Source of the DNA: Thermomonas brevis
Lineage (GTDB): Bacteria > Pseudomonadota > Gammaproteobacteria > Xanthomonadales > Xanthomonadaceae
Direction: 5' to 3'
NCBI RefSeq assembly: GCF_014395425.1
Contig: NZ_CP060711.1
Location: forward strand, 2,852,001-2,916,000
Length of the DNA stretch: 64,000 bases
Below, in pieces: positions 47,434 to 55,955 of the stretch. The notes beneath the pieces are model-generated. The model was given only the letters and a program-made list of their open reading frames with translations, had not been told where the DNA came from and ran no database searches. Each line of letters opens with the position of its first letter. Position 1 is the stretch's first letter. The translations under genes were made by a program, and so were the position numbers.

Positions 47434-47688
47434 ATGTACAGCCAGACCAAGCCCCATGCCGTCTTCGCCGACACCTTGCAGGCCAAGGTCGGCGAGCTGG
47501 TCGAACGCGCCGCCGCCGCCGCGCCGGGCGCGGAGCGCTCGCGCCTGCTGCGCTGGCTGCTGGTCGCGGCGGCCGTGTTCGTGCTGTGGCGGGTCGGTCG
47601 CGGTGCGAAGAAGCTGTTCTGGGCGATGTTCGGCATCGCCATGGCGCTGTGGTGGGGCGGCGGCGCGGGCTGGTTCCTGTTCCGCTGA
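47434..47688 (+). CDS. Small membrane protein, 84 residues
   Basis: A short protein starting MYSQTKPHAVFADTLQAKVGE with an amphipathic first half (residues 15-35) and two hydrophobic stretches, LLRWLLVAAAVFVLWRVGRG and LFWAMFGIAMALWWGGGAGWF, separated by a few basic residues. GGGAG lies six bases before ATG 47434. I recognise no family. The good ribosome site and membrane pattern make it likely real. It is convergent with the cytochrome gene. Confidence 0.65.
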   Translation: MYSQTKPHAVFADTLQAKVGELVERAAAAAPGAERSRLLRWLLVAAAVFVLWRVGRGAKKLFWAMFGIAMALWWGGGAGWFLFR

Positions 47689-47704
47689 CGCCGGGCCGTC
47701 GCGC

Positions 47705-48226
47705 TCAGGCGGCGGGCGCCGGCGGCAGCACCATCTGCATGTAGGGCGGCGGCGGGGTCTGGCCGGGCGGCAGGTAGTCCGGCGCCTTGCCGCCGCCGGG
47801 GCCGAGCGTGCGCAGGAAGCGGTAGAGCGCGCGGCGGTCTTCCGGCGTCATGTCGCGCACGTTGTAGTCCGGCATCGGCGGGCGCGTGTGCAGGTTGCCG
47901 GTGTATTGCACCCAGCCGGTTTCGTCCATCTCCGCCGCCTTCAGGCGCAGGTTGGCGGGGTAGGTGGTGCCCCACGGGCCGCTGAAGCCGAGCGGCGAGC
48001 CGGTCAGCCAGGCGTCCTTCGGCACGTCGCCGCCGCGCTCGCCGTAGCCGGGCGTGTGGCAGTCGTTGCAACCGGCTATGCGGGCCAGGTATTCGCCGCG
48101 GGCGGACAGGTTGGCGTCCGGGCTGGCGGCAGCGATGGCCGGCGTGTCGGTGGAGGTCTGGGCCGGCACAGTGCAGGCGGCGAGGAGGGCCAGCGGCAGG
48201 CCGGCGAGGAGAAGGCGTGGAGACAT
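47705..48226 (-). CDS. Cytochrome c-like lipoprotein
   Basis: A 173-residue lipoprotein with LLAAC lipobox (Cys near 18) and a single haem site CNDCH (53-57), preceded by RGEYLARIAG and followed by a long proline-rich C-terminus (PPGQTPPPPYMQMVLPP). The MPDYNVRDMTPEDRRALYRFLRTLG block supplies the typical Met ligand region and final helix. It is probably periplasmic, outer-membrane attached and electron-carrying, partner unknown. ATG at 48226. It is divergent from the SET-domain gene. Confidence 0.85.
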   Translation of the reverse strand: MSPRLLLAGLPLALLAACTVPAQTSTDTPAIAAASPDANLSARGEYLARIAGCNDCHTPGYGERGGDVPKDAWLTGSPLGFSGPWGTTYPANLRLKAAEMDETGWVQYTGNLHTRPPMPDYNVRDMTPEDRRALYRFLRTLGPGGGKAPDYLPPGQTPPPPYMQMVLPPAPAA

Positions 48227-48291
48227 TGCAGTGGGATCGGCGGATTCGGACAGCGGGAAATACGCGCCGTCCATCGTCCGCCGGCCACGCG

Positions 48292-48320
48292 GTGACGGAA
48301 ACCGTTCAGCTAGGCACAAT
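48292..48320 (+). promoter_or_regulatory. Candidate promoter of the SET-domain gene
   Basis: GTGACG (48292-48297) and CACAAT (48315-48320) are 17 bases apart, four of six matches each to the sigma-70 boxes. The start codon follows 28 bp later. Weak evidence. Confidence 0.3.
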
Positions 48321-48347
48321 GGCCGCTCCCCACGCCGCGCCGCACCG

Positions 48348-48812
48348 ATGCCCAAGAAGATCGCCACCCGCAAGTCCGCCATCCACGGCAACGGCGTGTT
48401 CGCCGCACTGCCGATCCGGAAAGGCGAGCGCCTGATCGAATACAAGGGCCGCCGCCGCACCCACGAGGAGGTGGACGCGGGCGACAGCGGCGACATCGAG
48501 AGCGGCCACACCTTCCTGTTCACCCTCAACGAGGACTGGGTGATCGATGCCAACTTCGAGGGCAACGACGCGCGCTGGATCAACCACAGCTGCGCGCCGA
48601 ACTGCGAGGCGGTGATGGTGGAGGACGAGGCCGATCCGAAAAATTCCAGGGTGTTCATCGAGTCGGTCCGCGCCATCAAGCCCGGCGAGGAACTGACCTA
48701 CGACTACGGCATCACCCTGGCCGAGCGCCACACGCCGCGGCTGAAGAAGATCTGGGCCTGCCGCTGCGGCGCGAAGGACTGCACCGGGACGATGCTCAAG
48801 CCCAAGCGCTGA
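48348..48812 (+). CDS. SET-domain protein lysine methyltransferase
   Basis: A 154-residue protein consisting of a SET domain plus post-SET zinc tail. HGNGVFAALPIRKGERLIEYKG, FTLNEDWVIDANFEG, ARWINHSCAPNCEAVM, and GEELTYDYGITLAERHTPR give the cofactor and catalytic elements. ACRCGAKDCTGTM at the end is the post-SET Cys cluster (with Cys from NHSCAPNC). No signal peptide, so it acts in the cytoplasm. SET enzymes methylate lysine in proteins; bacterial targets are mostly unknown. The gene stands alone, divergent from the cytochrome. A eukaryote-like domain in bacteria has sometimes been read as transfer, but they are widespread and codon use here is local. Confidence 0.92.
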   Translation: MPKKIATRKSAIHGNGVFAALPIRKGERLIEYKGRRRTHEEVDAGDSGDIESGHTFLFTLNEDWVIDANFEGNDARWINHSCAPNCEAVMVEDEADPKNSRVFIESVRAIKPGEELTYDYGITLAERHTPRLKKIWACRCGAKDCTGTMLKPKR

Positions 48813-48948
48813 GCGCCGGCGATCCTCCGCCTTCCTGCGATGCGCGATCCCTGTCGAAGGTTTACATGACCAACGCCAGTTAGCGAGCGCGCGGCCGCCG
48901 GCTAAGGTGCGCGCATTCGCCGCCGAGACGCGGCATCCGGAGTCGTTT

Positions 48949-49857
48949 ATGCGCATGTGGGGACTGCCCGCGTTCTTGCTGCTGTCGATCCCCGCATTCG
49001 CGGGGGCGCTTCCCGACAGCGTTGCGGCATCCGCCGCAACGGAGCCTGTTGCCACGCTGAAGCTGGAGCCGTACCGCCGCAGCGTTGCGGTGCGCGTGGT
49101 CGCCAACGGCAAGAGCGGCCTGTTCTCCTTCGATACTGCCGGCGGACACACAGTCGTTTCGCCGGAGTTCGCCGCGCGCGTGGGCTGCACGCCGTGGGGT
49201 CGCATGGGCGGCTACAACATGACCGGCAAACGATTGGACATGGCGCGCTGCGACGACGTCGGGTTCGAGGTGGACGGATTCCCGTTGGTCGCGCCGGTGG
49301 CGGGCGTGATGCAGGTCGCGCCGCTGATGGCGGCGGATGCGGCGCCGATCGATGGACTGCTTGCGCTTGACGTATTCGCGGGTCGGACGATCACCTTGGA
49401 TTTCGCGGGCGGACATCTGTACGTCGAGTCGCCGGCCAGCGCGGCACGGCGCATTGCCGATGCGCGTGAAATGCCGGTGCGCCTGTCGCGGGAGGCGCAG
49501 GGACTGGCGCTGGCAGTGGAAATGGAAGTGCCGACGCCGAACGGCATCGTCCGGTTCGAAGTAGACAGCGGCAACGGCGGAACCCTGCTGGTGTCGAAGG
49601 AATACGCGACGCTGTTCGGACTGGATCCAGCGAAGGAGGGGCCGCAGCCGGCGCGCATTCCGCTGGGCGGCGGCATCGTTGCGGAAGGTTTGGCCTTCGT
49701 CCCGGAGTTGAATATCGATGGCAATCTGGGAATGCCGTTCCTGAAGGACTGGGTCGTGACCCTGGACCTCGCCGCCGGCCGCATGTGGCTTCGCCGCAGC
49801 GACGTGCCGCCGCCGCCGGGCATGGGCGTGCCGCCTGTTCCCGCGCCAGGGAGCTGA
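48949..49857 (+). CDS. Secreted two-lobed retropepsin-like aspartic protease
   Basis: A 302-residue secreted protein with signal peptide (LPAFLLLSIPAFAGALP). Two half-domains each carry an aspartic-protease-like motif: FSFDTAGGHTVVS near residue 65 and FEVDSGNGGTLLVS near 205. Each is followed by the usual GLLALDVF or GNLGMPFL block that precedes the second flap segment. This gives one Asp per lobe, as in gag-polyprotein/retropepsin-like bacterial proteases. The last 15 residues are Pro-rich. Start ATG 48949 has GGAG six bases upstream. The following gene begins three bases after its stop, so the two are probably linked in function. Confidence 0.75.
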   Translation: MRMWGLPAFLLLSIPAFAGALPDSVAASAATEPVATLKLEPYRRSVAVRVVANGKSGLFSFDTAGGHTVVSPEFAARVGCTPWGRMGGYNMTGKRLDMARCDDVGFEVDGFPLVAPVAGVMQVAPLMAADAAPIDGLLALDVFAGRTITLDFAGGHLYVESPASAARRIADAREMPVRLSREAQGLALAVEMEVPTPNGIVRFEVDSGNGGTLLVSKEYATLFGLDPAKEGPQPARIPLGGGIVAEGLAFVPELNIDGNLGMPFLKDWVVTLDLAAGRMWLRRSDVPPPPGMGVPPVPAPGS

Positions 49858-49860
49858 CGG

Positions 49861-52185
49861 ATGCCTCGTTTCCCACGCACTTCCATGCCCGCCCTGCTTC
49901 CACCGTCTCCCTCGATGACCTCCAAGCCTCTTCGCGTTCTGGCGTTCGCCTCGCTGTTTGCCCTGTACCTGCCCGCGTTCGCGGACGATGCGCCCGCGCC
50001 GGCCGCGAACGCGAAGATCAAGATCGACGGCGTGATCGATCCGGCCGAATGGCAGGGCGCGCGCCACATCACCGATTTCCGCGACACCCAGCCGCTGACC
50101 GGCGCGCCCGGCTCGCTGCCGACCGAGGCCTGGGTCATGGCGACGCCGGAAGGCCTGGCGGTCGCCTTCCGCGCGGTGCAGCCGGTCGGCGTGCCGCGCA
50201 CGATGCAGAAGATCCAGCGCGACGAGCAGGCGCAGGTCGACCGCGTCAACCTGATGGTCGACTTCGAAGGCGACGGCCGCACCGGCTACAACTTCATGGT
50301 CAGCGCCAGCAACGGCATCAACGACGCGGTCATCACCAACCAGTCGCAGTTCAGCACCGACTGGGACGGCAACTGGCAGCACGCCGCCAGCAGCGACGCG
50401 GAGGGCTGGTCGGCGGAAATGCTGATCCCCTGGTACATCGCGCCGATGGCCAAGGGCGCGGACGGCAAGCGCGCGTTCCGCATCTATCTCGACCGCGTGG
50501 TCGGCGCCACCGGCGAGCGTATGGCCTGGCCGCAGGCCAGCTTCGAGCGCCCGCGCTTCCTGTCCGACTTCGCGCCGATCGAGGTGCCGGCCTACAACAC
50601 CGCGCTGCTGGCGATCACGCCCTACGCCTCCGGCCTGTACGACAACGTGCGCCACGACAGCACGTTCGACGGTGGCGCCGACATCTTCTGGAAGCCGAAC
50701 GGCCAGTTCCAGTTGACCGCCACCATCAACCCGGACTTCGGCCAGGTCGAAAGCGACGACCTGGTGGTCAACTTCGGCGCCAACGAAACCTTCTACAGCG
50801 ACAAACGCCCGTTCTTCACCGAGAACCAGGGCCTGTTCGACTTCACCACGCCTTCGGACTTCAGCCAGTTGCTGTACACCCGCCGCGTCGGCGGCCCGAA
50901 CGACGACGGCAGCGGTCCCGGCGACATCACCGCCGCGCTCAAGTTCAACGGCAACGTGGGCTCCACCAAGTACGGCATGTTCCTGGCGGAGGAGGGCGAC
51001 CCGGTCGGGCGCTCGTTCCGCGCGCTGCGGCTGGTGCACGACTTCAGCCAGCAGAACGTCGGCGTGATGCTGACCCAGGTCGAGCATCCGTACCTGGACC
51101 GCACGGCGAACGTGCTCGGCGTCGACCACGACTGGCGGCCGAGCGCGCGCTGGACGGTGCGCACCCGCTTGATCGCCAGCGACATCGAGCAGGCCGGGCA
51201 GGAAACGCGCGGCAGCGGCGCCACCGTCTGGGCCGACTACGAGATGGAGCGCGGCTGGCGCCAGCAGTACATGGCGATGCACTTCGGCGACAGCCTGGAG
51301 ATCAACGACTTCGGCTACCTGTCGCGCAACAACCTCAACTACGGCCACTACCAGGTGTCGAAGCGGATCACCGACCTGCCGGCGGACTCCGCGTTCGCCT
51401 CGCACGACTGGCGCGCGCGGGTCAGCTTCACCGACAACGACCACGGGATGGCGCTGCAGCGGCAGTTCCGCCTGAGCCGACAGAGCCAGCTGCGCGACGG
51501 CAGCAACCTGTACGGCCAGATCAACGTCAACAGCGCGGGCTTCGATGACCGCATCACCCGCGGGCGCAATCCGCTGCGGATGCCGGCGAACTTCAATTCG
51601 CACTTCGAGTTCTCGCGCCCGCGCAAGGGCGCCTGGGCTTTCGACGCCTACACCGACGTGATGAGCGGCGGGCTGGCGGGCAACCACCGGATCGGCTGGT
51701 CGGCCGGCGTCGCGCCGACCTGGTTCGCCAGCGACGCGCTGAGCTTCACCCTCGATCTCAGCGCCGAGCACGTCGCCGACTGGATGGTCTGGCAGGGCGG
51801 CAACACGGTGGGCGAATACGACGAGCGCTCGGTGCAGCTCGACGGCGCGATCAACTGGAACATCGACGATCGCCAGGAGCTGCGGGTCAAGCTGCAGGCG
51901 CTGGGGCTGGAAGCGCGCGCGCGGCAGGGCTGGGACGCGCAGCCGGACGGCGGCGTGCTGGCCAGCGCCGCGCCGGTGGGCGACTTCAGCCTGCGCAACC
52001 TCGGCTTCCAGATCCGCTACCGCTACGAGCTGGCGCCGCTGTCCTACGTCTACGTCGTCTACGGCCGCGGCGGCGACATGTTCAACGAATACTGGCAGCC
52101 ATCGGAACGCCTGCTGGGCGATGCGTTCTCGCTGCGCGACGCCGAGCAGCTGGTGGTGAAGTTCACCTACCGCTTCGAGCTGTAG
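49861..52185 (+). CDS. Carbohydrate-binding-domain and DUF5916-type outer membrane protein
   Basis: A 774-residue secreted protein. A signal region ends near PAFAD at residue 42, counting from ATG 49861; ATG at 49915 (MTSKPLRVLAFASLF) gives a tidier signal peptide, but only 49861 has a GGGAG site seven bases upstream. A CBM9-like domain (KIKIDGVIDPAEWQGA, residues about 53-220) is followed by a long beta-barrel-like region. This carries the DUF5916 signature DKRPFFTENQGLFDF near 320 and ends in FTYRFEL with a terminal aromatic-like strand. Family members are surface proteins of unknown role, often near peptidases or hydrolases. It follows the protease by three bases. Confidence 0.8.
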   Translation: MPRFPRTSMPALLPPSPSMTSKPLRVLAFASLFALYLPAFADDAPAPAANAKIKIDGVIDPAEWQGARHITDFRDTQPLTGAPGSLPTEAWVMATPEGLAVAFRAVQPVGVPRTMQKIQRDEQAQVDRVNLMVDFEGDGRTGYNFMVSASNGINDAVITNQSQFSTDWDGNWQHAASSDAEGWSAEMLIPWYIAPMAKGADGKRAFRIYLDRVVGATGERMAWPQASFERPRFLSDFAPIEVPAYNTALLAITPYASGLYDNVRHDSTFDGGADIFWKPNGQFQLTATINPDFGQVESDDLVVNFGANETFYSDKRPFFTENQGLFDFTTPSDFSQLLYTRRVGGPNDDGSGPGDITAALKFNGNVGSTKYGMFLAEEGDPVGRSFRALRLVHDFSQQNVGVMLTQVEHPYLDRTANVLGVDHDWRPSARWTVRTRLIASDIEQAGQETRGSGATVWADYEMERGWRQQYMAMHFGDSLEINDFGYLSRNNLNYGHYQVSKRITDLPADSAFASHDWRARVSFTDNDHGMALQRQFRLSRQSQLRDGSNLYGQINVNSAGFDDRITRGRNPLRMPANFNSHFEFSRPRKGAWAFDAYTDVMSGGLAGNHRIGWSAGVAPTWFASDALSFTLDLSAEHVADWMVWQGGNTVGEYDERSVQLDGAINWNIDDRQELRVKLQALGLEARARQGWDAQPDGGVLASAAPVGDFSLRNLGFQIRYRYELAPLSYVYVVYGRGGDMFNEYWQPSERLLGDAFSLRDAEQLVVKFTYRFEL

Positions 52186-52200
52186 CGCGGGCCGCGCGGC

Positions 52201-52815
52201 TCACTGCTTCGCCAGCGTCGCCCGCTCGATCCGCCAGTCCGGGTTGCCGCCTTCGACCACGCTGCGGTGCAGGACGTAGCGGCCGGCGTAGCGGTCGATG
52301 CGGCCGTCGGCCTGGGTGGCGTCCAGCCGCACCGGGATTTCGATGTAGCGCTGGCCGGCGCCGGCATCGACCGGGCCGGGTGCGCCGATCTCGACGCTGA
52401 CGCCGGTGGTGCCGGCGAAGCCGTCGGCGAACTGCGCCGGCGTCTGCGGGTTCTGCCGCCACAGCGCGTAGGCGCGGGCGAAGTCGCGGGCGTTGATGGC
52501 GGCGTAGTAGTCGCGCAGCACCGCCACCGCGGCTTCGGCGCCGGGCTCGGCCTGTGCGGCGGACGCGTCGGCGGTGGCTTGCGCTGTGTCGCCGGCTTCC
52601 GCAGCCTGCGCGGGTTCGGGATCGTCGACGCGGCCTGGGTCGGGCGTGGATGCGCCGGGCGCGGGCATGCCGGTCACCGAGCCGCCGGCCGCGTCGGGTT
52701 TTGGCAGGCTTTCCTCGCCGGCGGCGGTGACATCGGTGCCGGCGGGCTTGCGGCCGCCGCAGGCGACGAGCAGGACGGCCAGCGACAGGGCGATCAGGAA
52801 GCGGAAGCGGTGCAT
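52201..52815 (-). CDS. Lipoprotein with NTF2-like C-terminal domain
   Basis: A 204-residue lipoprotein with LLVAC (Cys near 19), an Ala/Pro/Asp/Glu-rich low-complexity spacer (about 25-95), then a folded C-terminal part. That part begins AVAVLRDYYAAINARDFARAYALW, the typical NTF2-like/SnoaL helix pattern, and finishes with IEIPVRLDATQ...RYVLHRSV. Function unknown. It is convergent with the DUF5916-type gene. Confidence 0.7.
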   Translation of the reverse strand: MHRFRFLIALSLAVLLVACGGRKPAGTDVTAAGEESLPKPDAAGGSVTGMPAPGASTPDPGRVDDPEPAQAAEAGDTAQATADASAAQAEPGAEAAVAVLRDYYAAINARDFARAYALWRQNPQTPAQFADGFAGTTGVSVEIGAPGPVDAGAGQRYIEIPVRLDATQADGRIDRYAGRYVLHRSVVEGGNPDWRIERATLAKQ

Positions 52816-52881
52816 GGCGTGGTCCGGAAGCGGATGCGCACACGATAGCGCGCATCCGTGAAACCGTCCGCGACGAAGGGC

Positions 52882-54930
52882 TCAATCCTCGTCGTGGTGC
52901 GGCTTGTACGCCTCCGCCAGTTTCTTCTGCACCTGCGCGGGCACCGGCTCGTAGTGGCTGAAGTCCAGCGCGTAGCGGCCGCGCCCAGCGGTGGAGGATT
53001 TCAGCTCCGCCGCATAGCCCTCTAGCTCCGACAGCGGCACCTGCGCGCGGATCACGATCTCGCCGCCGCGCGGCGCGTCGGTGCCGCTGATCCGCGCGCG
53101 CTTGGAGGCCAGGCCGCCGCTGACGTCGCCCATGTGCTGCTCCGGCGCGCTCACTTCCAGATCCACGATCGGTTCCAGCACCTGCGGCTGCGCCTTCGAG
53201 ATCGCATCGAGGAAGGCCCGCTTGCCGGCGGCGACGAACGCCACTTCCTTGCTGTCCACCGGATGATGCTTGCCGTCGTAGACCACCACGCGCACGTCCT
53301 GCATCGGGTAGCCGGCCACCGCGCCGCCGGCCAGCACCTGGCGCACGCCTTTCTCCACCGCCGGCAGGAACTGGCCGGGGATGGTGCCGCCCTTGACCTC
53401 GTCCACGAACTCGAAGCCGGCGCCGCGCGGCAGCGGTTCGATGCGCAGGAACACCTCGCCGAACTGGCCGGCGCCGCCGGTCTGCTTCTTGTGGCGATGA
53501 TGGCCGTCGGCCTTGTTGGCGATGGTCTCGCGGTAGGCGATGCGCGGCGGGTGGGTCTTCACCTCGACGCCGTGGCGCTCCTTCAGCCGTTGCAGCATCA
53601 CCCGCAGGTGCAGGTCGGACAGGCCGCGGATCACCGTCTCGTTGGTCTCGCCGTTGTGCTCGACGGCGAAGGCCGGGTCTTCCTCGGCCAGCTTGCCCAG
53701 CGCGGTCGCCAGCTTCTGTTCCTGGCCTTTGCTGGCCGGCTCCACCGCCAGCCCGAACATCGGCTTCGGGAACGCCATCGGCGCCAGGTGGATCTGGTCC
53801 TCGTCGTGCGAATCGTGCAGCACCGCGTCGAAGTGCAGCTCGTCGATCTTCGCTACCGCGGCGATGTCGCCGGGGATGGCCTGCGCGATTTCGACGTGCT
53901 CCTTGCCCTTGAGCCGGAACAGGTGGGCCACCTTGAACGGCTTGCGGCCGTCGTCCACGAACAGCTGCATGTCCTTCTTCACCGTGCCCTGGTGGACGCG
54001 GAAGATGCCGAGCTTGCCGACGAAGGGATCGTTGACGATCTTGAACACGTCGGCGATGACGTGCGCGGCGGGATCGGGCCTGGCCTCGATCGGCTGCGCG
54101 TCGCCGCCCGTCCCCTTCACGAACGGCGGCGGGTTGGCCTCGCCCGGATGCGGGAGCAGCTTCTCGGCGATGTCCAGCAGTTCCTTCACGCCGGCGCCGC
54201 TGCGCGCGGAGACGAAGCAGATCGGCACCAGGTGGCCTTCGCGCAGGCACTGTTCGAAGGCGTCGTGCAGCTCCTGCCCGGACAGGCCGTCCTCGCCGAG
54301 GTCGAGGTAGTGATCCATCACCGTCTCGTTGATCTCGACCACCTGGTCGATGGTCTGCTGGTGCCAGCCGGCGACCGGGCCGAGATCGCTGTCGCCTTCG
54401 CGGCTGCCGAAGCAGTCGACGACCCGCGCGCCGCCGTCGGCGGGCAGGTTGACCGGCAGCGCCTCCGGGCCGAACTCGGCGCGCAGCGCCTCCACCAGCG
54501 CGGCGAGGTCGTGGCCTGCGTGGTCGATCTTGTTGACCACCAGCACCCGGCACAGGCCGCGCTGTTTCGCGTACTCCATCATCCGGCGGGTGCCGTGGGC
54601 GATGCCGGCGTCGGCGTCGACCATTACCGCCACGGTTTCCACCGCCGCCAGCGCGGCCAGCGCCGGGCCGCGGAAGTCGGGATAGCCGGGGGTGTCGAGC
54701 AGGTTGAGGTGCAGGCCGGCGCGGTCCACGCTGGCGATGGCGGCGTCGATGGAGTGGCCGCGTTCCCTTTCGAGCGGATCGAAGTCGGACACGGTGCTGC
54801 CGCGTTCGACGCTGCCTGCCGTCTGGAGTGCGCCACCGGCATGCAGCAGGGCTTCGAACAGGGTGGTTTTGCCGGCGCCGGGGTGGCCCGCCAGGGCCAC
54901 GTTGCGGATCTGCTGTGTGCTGTAGGACAT
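52882..54930 (-). CDS. Elongation factor G-like GTPase (EF-G paralogue)
   Basis: A 682-residue translational GTPase. G1 GHPGAGKTT, ERERGHSIDAAIAS as switch region, G3 DTPGYPDF and G4 NKIDHAGH are present, and the downstream domains II-V follow in order (VKTHPPRIAYRETIANKADGHHRHKKQTGGAGQFGEV, then SKRARISGTDAPRGGEIVIRAQVPLSELEGYAAELKS). The G1 motif differs from the canonical EF-G GHIDAGKTT and the protein is shorter than FusA, so this is the divergent EF-G2-like class rather than housekeeping EF-G. AGGAGG lies upstream of ATG 54930. It is not in the str operon context and is divergent from a glycine-zipper gene. Confidence 0.9.
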   Translation of the reverse strand: MSYSTQQIRNVALAGHPGAGKTTLFEALLHAGGALQTAGSVERGSTVSDFDPLERERGHSIDAAIASVDRAGLHLNLLDTPGYPDFRGPALAALAAVETVAVMVDADAGIAHGTRRMMEYAKQRGLCRVLVVNKIDHAGHDLAALVEALRAEFGPEALPVNLPADGGARVVDCFGSREGDSDLGPVAGWHQQTIDQVVEINETVMDHYLDLGEDGLSGQELHDAFEQCLREGHLVPICFVSARSGAGVKELLDIAEKLLPHPGEANPPPFVKGTGGDAQPIEARPDPAAHVIADVFKIVNDPFVGKLGIFRVHQGTVKKDMQLFVDDGRKPFKVAHLFRLKGKEHVEIAQAIPGDIAAVAKIDELHFDAVLHDSHDEDQIHLAPMAFPKPMFGLAVEPASKGQEQKLATALGKLAEEDPAFAVEHNGETNETVIRGLSDLHLRVMLQRLKERHGVEVKTHPPRIAYRETIANKADGHHRHKKQTGGAGQFGEVFLRIEPLPRGAGFEFVDEVKGGTIPGQFLPAVEKGVRQVLAGGAVAGYPMQDVRVVVYDGKHHPVDSKEVAFVAAGKRAFLDAISKAQPQVLEPIVDLEVSAPEQHMGDVSGGLASKRARISGTDAPRGGEIVIRAQVPLSELEGYAAELKSSTAGRGRYALDFSHYEPVPAQVQKKLAEAYKPHHDED

Positions 54931-55093
54931 GAGCCCGTTCCTCCTTCGCGTGCGAATGGACGTGGCGTCATGGCTGTCCGCGCTTCGCGCCGGAGCGTTG
55001 GGCGCTCGGCGGGCGGTCATGGCGGGCCTCCACCTTAGCGCAGCCGGGGCGGAAGCGCAGCAGGCGCGGCGCGGACGGGCAGGCTGGCGGCGC

Positions 55094-55129
55094 GCTGAAC
55101 GCCGCCGGCGGGGGCGGGCGGCATTCAGC
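55094..55129. other. 13-bp inverted repeat upstream of the glycine-zipper gene
   Basis: GCTGAACGCCGCC (55094-55106) and GGCGGCATTCAGC (55117-55129) pair at 12 of 13 positions around a ten-base loop, in the 271-bp divergent spacer between the EF-G-like gene and the gene at 55202. It could be an operator or an RNA structure. The rest of the spacer shows no gene. Confidence 0.45.
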
Positions 55130-55201
55130 CTCGCGTCAAGCGGCCGGCCGCAGTGTGCGAACCACGCCGGCCTCCTTCGTTCCCGGCGACGGGGATCCAC
55201 C

Positions 55202-55891
55202 ATGAAGCGTCTCATCGCCAGCCTGCTCGCCCTCGGCCTTGCCGCCGGCAGCACCGCCGCGTTCGCCCAGTCCGGCTACGACCGCTACGACGCGCCGTAC
55301 GACGGTCGCTACGACGACGGTTACAGCGAAAGCTACCGCACCGGCGGCGACGGCGAGGCCTATTACGACGACGCGCGGGTGATCCGCGTCGATCCGGTGC
55401 TGGAGGGCGGCTACCGCACGGTTGCCGGCGACAGCCGCCGCTGCTACGAGACCACCACCGCGGGCGGCTACCGGGACGACGGGTACTACGCCCGCAGCGG
55501 CCGCTACGACGACGGCTACGGCCGCCGCCCCTACGGCGACAACGCCAGCCGCTCGATGGCGACCATCGCCGGCGGCGTCATCGGCGCGGTGCTGGGCAGC
55601 CACGTCGGCGGCGGCAGCGGCCGGTTCGCCGCGACCACGGTGGGCTCGATGGTCGGCGGCATCGCCGGGCGCGAGATCTACGACCAGAGCCAGCGCACCC
55701 GCTACGAGCGGCCGACGACCGTGCGCGTCTGCGATCCCGAGCCGGTGCGCGGCGGCTATGCCGGCTATTCCGGCGGCGACGCCAGCGCCTACGACGTGAC
55801 CTACGAATACAACGGCCGCCGCTACACCCGGCGCATGGACTACCACCCGGGCGACCGCATCCGCGTGCGCGTCGAGGTGATGCCGCAGTAA
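55202..55891 (+). CDS. Glycine-zipper 2TM domain protein, Tyr/Asp/Arg-rich
   Basis: A 229-residue secreted or outer-membrane-associated protein. The signal peptide (LIASLLALGLAAGSTAAFAQ) is followed by a Tyr/Asp/Gly/Arg-rich low-complexity stretch (YDRYDAPYDGRYDDG, GRYDDGYGRRPYGD). The glycine zipper spans about 121-155 (AGGVIGAVLGSHVGGG, VGSMVGGIAG), and the C-terminal DVTYEYNGRRYTRRMDYHPGD is the typical end domain of this family. Similar proteins are envelope proteins linked to stress. GGGGA lies six bases before ATG 55202. The Cys pair (RRCYE, VRVCDPEP) could form a disulfide. Confidence 0.85.
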   Translation: MKRLIASLLALGLAAGSTAAFAQSGYDRYDAPYDGRYDDGYSESYRTGGDGEAYYDDARVIRVDPVLEGGYRTVAGDSRRCYETTTAGGYRDDGYYARSGRYDDGYGRRPYGDNASRSMATIAGGVIGAVLGSHVGGGSGRFAATTVGSMVGGIAGREIYDQSQRTRYERPTTVRVCDPEPVRGGYAGYSGGDASAYDVTYEYNGRRYTRRMDYHPGDRIRVRVEVMPQ

Positions 55892-55909
55892 GCGGCGGGA
55901 CGGATGCAG

Positions 55910-55940
55910 CGAAGGGGCCGGTCGGCCCCTTCGTCGTTTC
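55910..55940 (+). terminator. Bidirectional hairpin terminator after the glycine-zipper gene
   Basis: CGAAGGGGCC (55910-55919) pairs with GGCCCCTTCG (55924-55933), followed by TCGTTTC. It lies 18 bp past the stop and 23 bp from the end of the convergent regulator gene. Confidence 0.6.
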
Positions 55941-55955
55941 GGGACGCTCCGGAAC

